Source: Bacteroidales bacterium (GTDB lineage Bacteria > Bacteroidota > Bacteroidia > Bacteroidales > WCHB1-69). From it: a stretch of DNA of 35,004 nucleotides. Shown in pieces: positions 18,303 to 25,206 of the stretch. Each line of letters starts with the position of its first letter. Within the stretch, counting starts at the first letter, position 1. The notes beneath the pieces are model-generated. The model did not search any database, was not told the DNA's origin, and saw nothing but the letters and a program-made list of their open reading frames with translations. The position numbers and the translations under genes were made by a program. The DNA lies in contig JAILCI010000055.1 in assembly GCA_024686335.1 (NCBI GenBank), positions 1 to 35,004 on the forward strand, read 5' to 3'.

Positions 18303-19301
18303 TTAAGCAAGAATCTTCATGATCATCTCCTTGAGAAGATCTCCTTCGCTGGCATTTGAGCCCAAACCCTTTGATTTCATATCATATTCGCGTAAAATGG
18401 ACATGACGCTGACCACCTTTAGCAAAGGATAATTGTAGGTATAACCTACCTGCTTGTTAATCATGAAGGAAGACTTGGAACCGAAGATTCTCTCCTTGGT
18501 AGCGGTATCTTTATCCGGCGCCAAATGATATTGCAGCATCTTATTGAAGAAACGATACAAGACCGCAATAGTCTTCACATTTGGATTTTCCTTGAGATGC
18601 TGAGTAAAGTTGAGCGTGATCTTATAGGCCTTTGCCACATCGCGCGTGCCCAAAGCGTCCTGAAGTTCAAAGATATTGTATTCCTTATTGATACCGATAT
18701 GCTCCTGCACTACGTCCATTGTGATATTGCTGCCCGGAGGCAGAACGAGGCGCATCTTGACAAACTCATTATAGATGGTGGAAAGGTCATCGCCGATATG
18801 CTCGGCAATAAGATTGGCAGTGCCCGGGTCAATCTTGTATTGAAATTCTGAGGCAAGACTTACGACCCATTTTCCGACATCCCAACTCTTGACAGGTTCC
18901 GATGAAAAGACCTCACAAATTGAAGAGTCCACCTTACCCAGTTGCTTTGCCGTTATCTTGCCATATTTATAGCAGATGACAAGGATGGTAGTCGGTGTCG
19001 GATTCTTGATGTAGTTGAGGACAGCATCAAACTCCTTGAGACTCTTGGCTTCCTTAACGATGACTAGCAGACGATCGCTTCCAAAGGGATACTGCTTCGC
19101 AGAAGCAACAACTTCAGTTCCCGTAGTCTCCTGACCGTACATCACAATCTGGTTGAAGTTGCGATTTTCCTCCTCGATAACACCGTTCTCAAAAGCTTCA
19201 GCTATTCGGTCGATGAAATAGGGCTCCTCTCCCGCCAGAATATACACAGGTTTGAATTGTTTTTGCTTTATCTGCTTCTTCAGGTCTTCGTATTTGATCA
19301 T
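18303..19301 (-). CDS. holA: DNA polymerase III subunit delta
   Basis: The 332-residue protein is the delta subunit of the clamp loader, which opens the beta clamp during replication. Recognisable features are KQIKQKQFKPVYILAGEEPYFIDRI at the N-terminus (family form PVYLLxGEExYL), KQYPFGSDRLLVIVKEAK, a central region TTILVICYKYGKI, and a helical C-terminal collar domain (VQEHIGINKEYNIFELQDALG). Length fits the family (about 330-345). It is monocistronic, with a -7 element 23 bp before the ATG, and ends at the shared terminator with tRNA-Cys. Confidence 0.93.
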   Translation of the reverse strand: MIKYEDLKKQIKQKQFKPVYILAGEEPYFIDRIAEAFENGVIEEENRNFNQIVMYGQETTGTEVVASAKQYPFGSDRLLVIVKEAKSLKEFDAVLNYIKNPTPTTILVICYKYGKITAKQLGKVDSSICEVFSSEPVKSWDVGKWVVSLASEFQYKIDPGTANLIAEHIGDDLSTIYNEFVKMRLVLPPGSNITMDVVQEHIGINKEYNIFELQDALGTRDVAKAYKITLNFTQHLKENPNVKTIAVLYRFFNKMLQYHLAPDKDTATKERIFGSKSSFMINKQVGYTYNYPLLKVVSVMSILREYDMKSKGLGSNASEGDLLKEMIMKILA

Positions 19302-19324
19302 GATCTCCTATTTGAGTACGGCGG

Positions 19325-19332
19325 CAAAGATA
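19325..19332 (-). promoter_or_regulatory. -7 element for holA
   Basis: On the minus strand this reads TATCTTTG, matching TAnnTTTG, 23 bp before the holA ATG. Confidence 0.6.
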
Positions 19333-19389
19333 CAAAAAAACAAGGGTGGCCTTATAAATTATTTTTCATGAGGGAAGGAAAGTATATAA

Positions 19390-19425
19390 AAGCAAAAAGC
19401 TGTTCCGAAGAACAGCTTTTCACCA
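19390..19425 (-). terminator. Terminator after rpmA, cUUCGg tetraloop
   Basis: On the minus strand AAAAGCTGTTC (19410-19420) pairs with GAACAGCTTTT (19395-19405) around TTCG, giving an 11-bp stem with the very stable C(UUCG)G loop. T-rich sequence follows toward holA. Confidence 0.88.
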
Positions 19426-19464
19426 AAAAATCAAACATTATGAATAAAAATCACCACATTCCAA

Positions 19465-19722
19465 CTATTCTTGTGGAATAACTGAAACGAATGATTTGTC
19501 CTTATAGGTTTTCTTGAAGGTAACGATACCATCGCAAAGTGCATAAAGGGTGTGATCCTTGCCCATGCCAACATTCTGGCCAGGATTGTGAACAGTACCT
19601 CTTTGGCGAACGATGATGTTACCAGCTTTGGCGAATTGACCACCAAAAATCTTCAAACCTAATCTCTTGCTATGTGATTCGCGGCCGTTCTGTGAACTAC
19701 CGACACCTTTTTTATGTGCCAT
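19465..19722 (-). CDS. rpmA: 50S ribosomal protein bL27
   Basis: The 85-residue protein begins [16 protein letters not shown] and contains [10 protein letters not shown] and [10 protein letters not shown], the bL27 signature. Its N-terminal tail reaches the peptidyl-transferase centre. There is no Firmicutes-type cleaved N-terminal extension. It lies 34 bp after rplU in the standard order and is followed by a strong terminator. Confidence 0.98.
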   Translation of the reverse strand: MAHKKGVGSSQNGRESHSKRLGLKIFGGQFAKAGNIIVRQRGTVHNPGQNVGMGKDHTLYALCDGIVTFKKTYKDKSFVSVIPQE

Positions 19723-19756
19723 AACTTATTGTTTTTTTAAATGGTTAATACTAATG

Positions 19757-20068
19757 TTACAAGAGGATATCATCAATTTTGATGGCGGTCAAATACTGAC
19801 GATGACCGTTTAATTTCTGATAACCTTTTCTTCTTTTCTTTTTGAAAACAAGAACTTTGTCACCTTTAAGATGTTTGAGGACGGTAGCGGTTACGGAAGC
19901 ACCATTTACGGTCGGCGTACCTACTTTTACATCACCGTCATTACCGATCAGCATAACGCGATCGAACTTCACTTGGGATCCTTCTTCAGCCTGAAGGCGT
20001 TGAACATAGACTCTGCGGTCTTTTTCAATCTTGAATTGTTGCCCGGCTATTTCTACAATTGCGTACAT
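19757..20068 (-). CDS. rplU: 50S ribosomal protein bL21
   Basis: From the ATG at 20066-20068 the protein has 103 residues and begins MYAIVEIAGQQFKIEKDRRVYV, the normal bL21 start. An upstream in-frame ATG at 20107 would add 13 residues but overlaps the promoter element, so I reject it. Downstream motifs are VMLIGNDGDVKVGTP and KRRKGYQKLNGHRQ. It binds 23S rRNA in the large subunit and is the first gene of rplU-rpmA. Confidence 0.97.
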   Translation of the reverse strand: MYAIVEIAGQQFKIEKDRRVYVQRLQAEEGSQVKFDRVMLIGNDGDVKVGTPTVNGASVTATVLKHLKGDKVLVFKKKRRKGYQKLNGHRQYLTAIKIDDILL

Positions 20069-20104
20069 TTTGATAAAAATTTTAGTTACTAATTTTTCGG
20101 GGTG

Positions 20105-20112
20105 CAAAAATA
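20105..20112 (-). promoter_or_regulatory. -7 element for rplU-rpmA
   Basis: On the minus strand this reads TATTTTTG (TAnnTTTG), 36 bp before the rplU ATG. It fixes the start choice, because the longer reading frame would begin within it. Confidence 0.65.
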
Positions 20113-20195
20113 AAAATTTTTTATATTATTTTATATGTGCTGCAATTTTTTTTGAAGTTCTTCGTTAATAGGATACTTTTATTTATAATAAATGT

Positions 20196-21299
20196 ATGAA
20201 TATGAAACCAAACACAATTAGAAAATCACTGATTATCACGTTGTTATCAACAACTTTCGCCATCACTTCAGTCATGGCTCAAGGTCGCGCTGGATACGTG
20301 GATTTGACCTATGCGGCCGAGAATTCTGTCAACGCTGTCACCTATATCAAGACAGAATTTGTGCAGAAAAACTCGGCTTGGGACGAATTTTTCAGCGGAT
20401 CCTTCTGGGAAAATTTCTTCGGCATGGCTCCGAGTCACTACCCGTTGCAAGCTGCAGGTTCCGGTGTCATTGTCTCTCCCGACGGTTACATCCTAACCAA
20501 CAATCACGTGGTGGAAGATGCTGTCAAGATAACCATCACATTGTATGACAAACGCGAATATTCGGGCAAGGTGATCGGTACTGACCCAAAGTCTGACCTG
20601 GCGCTCATCAAGATAGAGGAAAGTGGTCTGCCTTATCTGAAGTTTGCCAACTCTGACTCCGTCAAATTAGGTGAATGGGTTTTGGCCGTAGGCAACCCGT
20701 TATCTTTGCACACCACAGTCACGGCGGGCATCATCAGCGCAAAAGCACGCCAACTCTCATTGTCACGCTATCGCGATTCCGAGGAGTCCTACCTGCAGAC
20801 AGACGCAGCTATCAATCCAGGCAATAGTGGCGGCGCACTTGTCAACGCACAAGGCAAACTGATAGGCATCAACACTGCTATCGCCTCTGGCGACGGATAT
20901 TTTACCGGCTACTCTTTTGCCATCCCATCCAACATCGCAAAAAAGGTCTATTTCGACTTGAAAGAATACGGTAAGATGCAGAAGGCATACCTCGGTCTCT
21001 CCATGATGGAGGTAACAGCAGAGGTGGCTCAGGAGTACAGTTTGCCTACAACGAACGGCATCTATGTAGCCTCTGTTGAAGAGGAGGGTGCTGCCAAACA
21101 GAACGGATTGGAAGAGGGCGATGTGATCCTCTCCATTGAGAACACGCCCGTAAACAGCTTCTCCGAAGTACTCGGAGTACTGAACACCAAATCTCCCGGC
21201 GACAGAGTGAAAGTCACCTTCCAACGCAATGGCGTCGAGAAGACACAGACCATCACCCTATTGAACGAAAACGGCACAACAGACATTATTAAGGACTAA
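20196..21299 (+). CDS. HtrA/DegP-like serine protease with a single PDZ domain
   Basis: The 367-residue protein has a signal peptide (to SVMAQ) and a trypsin-like domain with the full catalytic triad: H104 (LTNNHVVEDA), D134 (SDLALIK) and S211 (NPGNSGGALV). One PDZ domain follows (about 255-355: KAYLGLSMMEV, NGLEEGDVILSIENTPVN, TKSPGDRVKVTF). HtrA/DegP family members act as periplasmic proteases and chaperones for misfolded envelope proteins. Most Bacteroidota DegP-like proteins have two PDZ domains and about 480-510 residues; this one stops after the first with no sign of frameshift. The start could be M1 or M3. A near-match to the -7 element (TACTTTTA, 20174-20181) lies just upstream. It is the first gene of a run with the sigma factor, gldD and an endonuclease-fold gene. 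Confidence 0.92.
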   Translation: MNMKPNTIRKSLIITLLSTTFAITSVMAQGRAGYVDLTYAAENSVNAVTYIKTEFVQKNSAWDEFFSGSFWENFFGMAPSHYPLQAAGSGVIVSPDGYILTNNHVVEDAVKITITLYDKREYSGKVIGTDPKSDLALIKIEESGLPYLKFANSDSVKLGEWVLAVGNPLSLHTTVTAGIISAKARQLSLSRYRDSEESYLQTDAAINPGNSGGALVNAQGKLIGINTAIASGDGYFTGYSFAIPSNIAKKVYFDLKEYGKMQKAYLGLSMMEVTAEVAQEYSLPTTNGIYVASVEEEGAAKQNGLEEGDVILSIENTPVNSFSEVLGVLNTKSPGDRVKVTFQRNGVEKTQTITLLNENGTTDIIKD

Positions 21300-21325
21300 C
21301 CTAATTATTTATAACAAAACAAGAT

Positions 21326-22186
21326 ATGCAACAATTAAAAATTTACAAGCAAATTACCAATCGCAACAGCGACTCTCTGGAGCGCTTCCTTGCGGATGTC
21401 AGCAAAGAACCTATGATCACCCCTGCTGAGGAGGTCGAATTGTCACGCAGAATCAAAGCCGGCGATAAAGAGGCTTTGGACAAGATGACTCGTGCCAACC
21501 TCCGTTTCGTGGTCTCGGTAGCTAAACAATACCAAAATCAGGGTCTGGGACTCCAAGATCTCATCAATGAAGGTAACATCGGACTTATCAAGGCTGCAAA
21601 GCGTTTTGACGAGACCCGTGGCTTCAAGTTCATCTCTTACGCAGTTTGGTGGATCCGTCAAGCAATTATGCAGGCTATCGCCAACCAGTCACGCATCGTG
21701 CGGCTGCCTCTCAACCAAGTGGGCAACATCAACAAGATCAAAAAGGTCACCTCTCGTCTGGAGCAGGAACTGGGCCGCATGCCAACCAACGAGGAGATTG
21801 CCGAGGACATGAGCATTTCCGTCGATATGGTCGGCGAGTTAAAGCGCGTCAGCTCTCATATCCAGTCTCTCGACTCGCCCATCTCTTCCGATGATGACAC
21901 GACCTTCGTAGAGACCTTCGTACCTCGCTTTAACACTGATGACACCGATGCTATTATCATGAAAGAGTCTCTTTCCACTGAAGTGCATAACCTCTTGGGC
22001 ACGATTCCTGAGAAAGAGCGTCAAGTGTTGAAACTCTGCTACGGCATTGATGCCAACTACGAACACTCCATGGAAGAGATTGGCGTCGTAATGGGTCTCT
22101 CCCGCGAGCGCGTACGCCAGTTGCGTGACAATGGTCTTAAACATCTGAAACAGAACAGTACCAACAATTTGAGATCTTACCTTTAA
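21326..22186 (+). CDS. rpoD: RNA polymerase primary sigma factor (sigma-70 family)
   Basis: The 286-residue protein begins [13 protein letters not shown], the usual start of the short Bacteroidota housekeeping sigma, and lacks region 1.1. Region 1.2 is at about 14-47. Region 2 contains [46 protein letters not shown] and [15 protein letters not shown]. Region 3 starts at [17 protein letters not shown], and region 4 ends with the helix-turn-helix [28 protein letters not shown]. It directs transcription from most promoters and is the likely reader of the TAnnTTTG elements seen across this window (inference). It lies 26 bp after the protease gene, and its TAA overlaps the ATG of gldD by one base. 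A second paralogue elsewhere in the genome is possible. Confidence 0.94.
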   Translation: MQQLKIYKQITNRNSDSLERFLADVSKEPMITPAEEVELSRRIKAGDKEALDKMTRANLRFVVSVAKQYQNQGLGLQDLINEGNIGLIKAAKRFDETRGFKFISYAVWWIRQAIMQAIANQSRIVRLPLNQVGNINKIKKVTSRLEQELGRMPTNEEIAEDMSISVDMVGELKRVSSHIQSLDSPISSDDDTTFVETFVPRFNTDDTDAIIMKESLSTEVHNLLGTIPEKERQVLKLCYGIDANYEHSMEEIGVVMGLSRERVRQLRDNGLKHLKQNSTNNLRSYL

Positions 22187-22770
22187 TGAATAAAAAGCTT
22201 TACCTTTTTCTCTTCGCGTTCACGACTCTTCTGTGTGGCTGCAAACCATCCGCACCCGAGGCGCCCAAACCAATGGGTTATCTGCGTATCGACCTGCCGG
22301 AGCGCAACTACGACAAGGTAGACACCACATTGCCGTTTACCTTTGAACAGTCCGACAAAAGCCAATTGAGCATCAAACCGCAAAAAGACGGCAACTGCTG
22401 GGTAGACATTGACTATCCAGACTTGAATGCGACGCTCAAACTGACCTGTCTGAAAATAACCTCTCCTGACAGTTTGCGCGACCTGATCTATAGCGAGGAA
22501 AAAATGGTGAAGTTCCACTATCAAAAAGCTGATGATGTGGAATATTCAGTGGTGAAGGACGAAGATTCTCATCTGTGGGGACAGATTTATGATATTAAAG
22601 GCAAAGAGGTGGCTACACCATTCCAGTTCTGGCTCACCGACAGCACTCGTAACTTTGTACGCGCCACTCTCTACTTCAACTTTACACCAAACAACGACTC
22701 CCTTCAGCCCGTCATAGACTACTTGCGGGAGGATGCTATGCATTATATTAACACCTTTGAATGGAAATGA
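22186..22770 (+). CDS. gldD: Gliding motility/T9SS lipoprotein GldD
   Basis: The 194-residue protein has a lipoprotein signal ([19 protein letters not shown], lipidated C19). It shows the GldD pattern: PKPMGYLRIDLPERNYDKV, PFTFEQSDKS, CWVDIDYPDLNATLKLTC, WGQIYDIKGKEVATPFQFWLTDSTRNFVRATLYFN, and the end DSLQPVIDYLREDAMHYINTFEWK. GldD is required for gliding in Flavobacterium and is conserved in Bacteroidota with T9SS; its biochemical role is not settled. The start ATG overlaps the stop of the sigma factor gene (TAATG), implying coupled translation. LspA encoded downstream would process it. Confidence 0.92.
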   Translation: MNKKLYLFLFAFTTLLCGCKPSAPEAPKPMGYLRIDLPERNYDKVDTTLPFTFEQSDKSQLSIKPQKDGNCWVDIDYPDLNATLKLTCLKITSPDSLRDLIYSEEKMVKFHYQKADDVEYSVVKDEDSHLWGQIYDIKGKEVATPFQFWLTDSTRNFVRATLYFNFTPNNDSLQPVIDYLREDAMHYINTFEWK

Positions 22771-24047
22771 GTATGAGAAAACAGCTATTCCCTATTTTAC
22801 TACTCTTTTTAACAATATCATCCGGACTGGTGGCACAAGACACCATCCGGATGATGCAGTATAATCTGATGTACTACACCAACAGTTCGGGCATCTCCGA
22901 CTGCAACTCCAGTACCAACAATCTAGACACTAAAGATGCGGCCTTAAAGACCATCTTTCAGTACGTCAAGCCTACCATCTTATGCGTCAACGAGCTCGGT
23001 ACATCTATGACCTACGTCAACCGCATCTTGGACAACGCCATCAACACTGACGGTGTTGACTATTACGAGCATGGTTTGCTGACCAACTATTCGGGTGGAA
23101 ATATTGCTAATATGATCTACTATGACACGCGCAAATTGACTTTGAGCAACAACTACTATATCTCAACATCCTACCGTGACATCAATGGATATCGTTTCTA
23201 CTACAACTCACCAGATTTAGCGCAGGGCGACACTGTCTACATGACCTTTTGGGTGGCTCATCTTAAAGCAGGCAGCGGATATGAGGATGTTCGTAAGGTT
23301 CAGATAGATAAGCTGTTGGCCAAAATTGAGAGTATGGGGATGCCTGGCAACCACGTCTTCTCCGGGGATTTCAACATGGTAGGAGCGGAAGAACCCGGCT
23401 ATCAGACATTGATAAACTATGATAACAGTCTATACCGTTTCTACGACCCGATACAGCAGGAAGGACACTGGAATAACAACTCTCAGTTTGCATCTTGCCA
23501 TACGCAATCAACCCGCACCTACTCTGACGGATGCTTTGTGACTGGCGGTTTAGACGATCGTTTTGACTTGGTGCTCGTCTCTCCGTACCTCTATTATGGC
23601 AGCATGAACATGCAGGTGCTGAGCGATTCCTATCACGCTTTAGGTCAGGATGGAAATCGTTTCAACGGAAGTATCACCAGCCCGCAGAACAACAGCATCC
23701 CCAGCAACGTGGCCAATGCCCTGTATCAGATGTCGGACCACTTGCCCGTGATTGTAGATTTCAAGGTCAGTGCCACCACAGGTATCGCAGATCGTGACAA
23801 CAATTTTCTGATGAATGTGGTCAATCCTGTCAGAGACAATCTGCAAATTTCTTTACAAGTTGAAGAGGATGACACTTTCGTTTTTGAAATATACTCTATC
23901 AATGGACAAGTATTGGAAGCTTTTACTCGGAAACTTTCCGCTGGAAAACAACAAATTGCTCTTCCTTTTAATTTTCCGCATGGTATTTATATCCTAAAAG
24001 CTACTAATGACAAGCAACAGCGCTTCATTCAGAAAATAGTTCGATAG
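22767..24047 (+). CDS. Secreted endonuclease/exonuclease/phosphatase-fold protein with T9SS sorting domain
   Basis: From the ATG at 22767 (overlapping the gldD TGA as ATGA) the protein has 426 residues; ATGs at 22761 and 22773 are alternatives. The signal peptide ends near LVAQ. The catalytic domain has the DNase I-like/EEP motifs in order: MMQYNLMYY, CVNELG, VAHLKAG, FSGDFNM, DDRFDLVLVS and MSDHLPVIVDF, so the active-site N, E, H, D/N and DH positions are all present. Substrate cannot be told: nuclease, phosphodiesterase or lipid phosphatase are possible. The last ~75 residues form a T9SS type-A sorting domain (NPVRDNLQISLQV, FEIYSINGQVL, GIYILKATND, QKIVR). It should be secreted through the T9SS and cut by PorU. 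No clear terminator follows. Confidence 0.88.
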   Translation: MSMRKQLFPILLLFLTISSGLVAQDTIRMMQYNLMYYTNSSGISDCNSSTNNLDTKDAALKTIFQYVKPTILCVNELGTSMTYVNRILDNAINTDGVDYYEHGLLTNYSGGNIANMIYYDTRKLTLSNNYYISTSYRDINGYRFYYNSPDLAQGDTVYMTFWVAHLKAGSGYEDVRKVQIDKLLAKIESMGMPGNHVFSGDFNMVGAEEPGYQTLINYDNSLYRFYDPIQQEGHWNNNSQFASCHTQSTRTYSDGCFVTGGLDDRFDLVLVSPYLYYGSMNMQVLSDSYHALGQDGNRFNGSITSPQNNSIPSNVANALYQMSDHLPVIVDFKVSATTGIADRDNNFLMNVVNPVRDNLQISLQVEEDDTFVFEIYSINGQVLEAFTRKLSAGKQQIALPFNFPHGIYILKATNDKQQRFIQKIVR

Positions 24048-24071
24048 TCTTTTTTATGTCTTAAAAAAATA

Positions 24072-24079
24072 TATCTTTG
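24072..24079 (+). promoter_or_regulatory. -7 element before the DksA/TraR-like gene
   Basis: TATCTTTG matches TAnnTTTG and lies 33 bp before the ATG at 24113. An alternative TTG start at 24077 lies inside this element, which excludes it. Confidence 0.65.
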
Positions 24080-24112
24080 CGCTCAATTATTAACCTTATA
24101 AATACAAATTTT

Positions 24113-24520
24113 ATGGCTGATCAGATTAATAACCCCGTTGAACCGGTCGTAAATCGTTATTCTGACGAAGATTTAGCTGAATTCAAGGCTCTTATTGAGA
24201 AGAAAATAGAAGAAGCCAAGAAGGCGATGGAAGTTTATCAAGAGGCATATAGCGGTGTTGGCAATGATACCACTGACACGGCTCCTACCTTCAAAAACAT
24301 GGAAGAAGGCAACCAAGTGTTGTCTAAAGAGGAGAATAGCCGCCTGGCAGGTCGTCTTGACAAATACATTGCAAATCTTGAGGCTGCGTTAGTACGTATT
24401 GAGAACAAAACATACGGAATCGACCGCATCACAGGCAAACTCATCTCCAAGGAGCGTCTGAGAATTGTGCCCCATGCAACACTTGACGTAGATTCCAAGC
24501 TTAATGAAAAGAAGAAATAG
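24113..24520 (+). CDS. DksA/TraR-family protein without cysteines
   Basis: From ATG 24113 the protein has 135 residues (begins MADQINNPVEPV). It has the N-terminal coiled-coil pattern (RYSDEDLAEFKALIEKKIEEAKKAME) followed by NDTTDTAPTFKNMEEGNQVLSKEE and then ALVRIENKTYGIDRITGKLISKERLRIVPHAT, the DksA C-terminal motif. In E. coli DksA four cysteines bind zinc here; this protein contains no cysteine at all, and the position that is cysteine in YGIC-type motifs is aspartate. DksA proteins enter the RNA polymerase secondary channel and modulate initiation; cysteine-poor forms exist. It lies four bases before lspA, an arrangement common in Bacteroidota. Confidence 0.9.
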   Translation: MADQINNPVEPVVNRYSDEDLAEFKALIEKKIEEAKKAMEVYQEAYSGVGNDTTDTAPTFKNMEEGNQVLSKEENSRLAGRLDKYIANLEAALVRIENKTYGIDRITGKLISKERLRIVPHATLDVDSKLNEKKK

Positions 24521-24523
24521 CCG

Positions 24524-25180
24524 GTGAACAAGCAGCGTCGTTACACGATTGTCTCTATCGGTGTTATTCTTGCATTGATTGTGATTGACCAGATCATCAA
24601 GATCGTGGTCAAGACAAATATGTGCTTAGGAGAAACCATTCCTGTTTTAGGGAACTGGTTTAATATCTGTTTTGTAGAGAACGAAGGTATGGCTTTTGGC
24701 TTAAGCTGGGGCCATAACATTGGGAAACTGGTGCTCTCATTATTGCGAGTAGTATTGATTGTGCTTTTGTGTTGGTATCTGCACAAGCGCATTAAAGCAG
24801 AGAAGATGGACGGCATGCAGTTGGCAATCTTCTGTATGGTCATTGCTGGTGCTTTTGGCAATATCATAGACTCCTTGTTCTACGGGCTGATTTTCTCCGA
24901 AAGCACACCGCTCACTGTTGCTCAAGCCTTTGCAGGTGGATATGCTCCCTTTATGTTTGGCAAGGTGGTGGATATGTTCTACTTTCCGCTTTTCATCCTC
25001 CCCGATTGGTTCCCATTGTGGGGTGGTAGTTACTTCTTTCCTGCCATCTTCAATTTCGCCGACGCATGTATTACTGTTGGCCTTATCTTAATGTTAATCT
25101 TCAATAAGCGTTTTTTCTCCGAAGATGGGAAAAAAGATGAAGAAGTGACTGAAGAAGAACCTAAAACTGAAAATGTTTAA
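24524..25180 (+). CDS. lspA: Lipoprotein signal peptidase (signal peptidase II)
   Basis: The 218-residue integral membrane aspartyl protease cleaves lipoprotein signal peptides after diacylglyceryl transfer. Four hydrophobic segments are visible. The catalytic aspartates are D116 in GAFGNIIDSLFYG and D180 in FNFADACI; FVENEGMAFGL is the conserved NxGxAFG-type motif. The stretch between the aspartates is longer than in E. coli (about 64 residues against 27), giving a larger periplasmic loop, as in other Bacteroidota. The start is GTG, three bases after the upstream stop. The tail is very acidic. It would mature GldJ and GldD encoded nearby. Confidence 0.95.
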   Translation: MNKQRRYTIVSIGVILALIVIDQIIKIVVKTNMCLGETIPVLGNWFNICFVENEGMAFGLSWGHNIGKLVLSLLRVVLIVLLCWYLHKRIKAEKMDGMQLAIFCMVIAGAFGNIIDSLFYGLIFSESTPLTVAQAFAGGYAPFMFGKVVDMFYFPLFILPDWFPLWGGSYFFPAIFNFADACITVGLILMLIFNKRFFSEDGKKDEEVTEEEPKTENV

Positions 25181-25206
25181 TTGTTTTACAAAAAAAATCA
25201 TACAAA

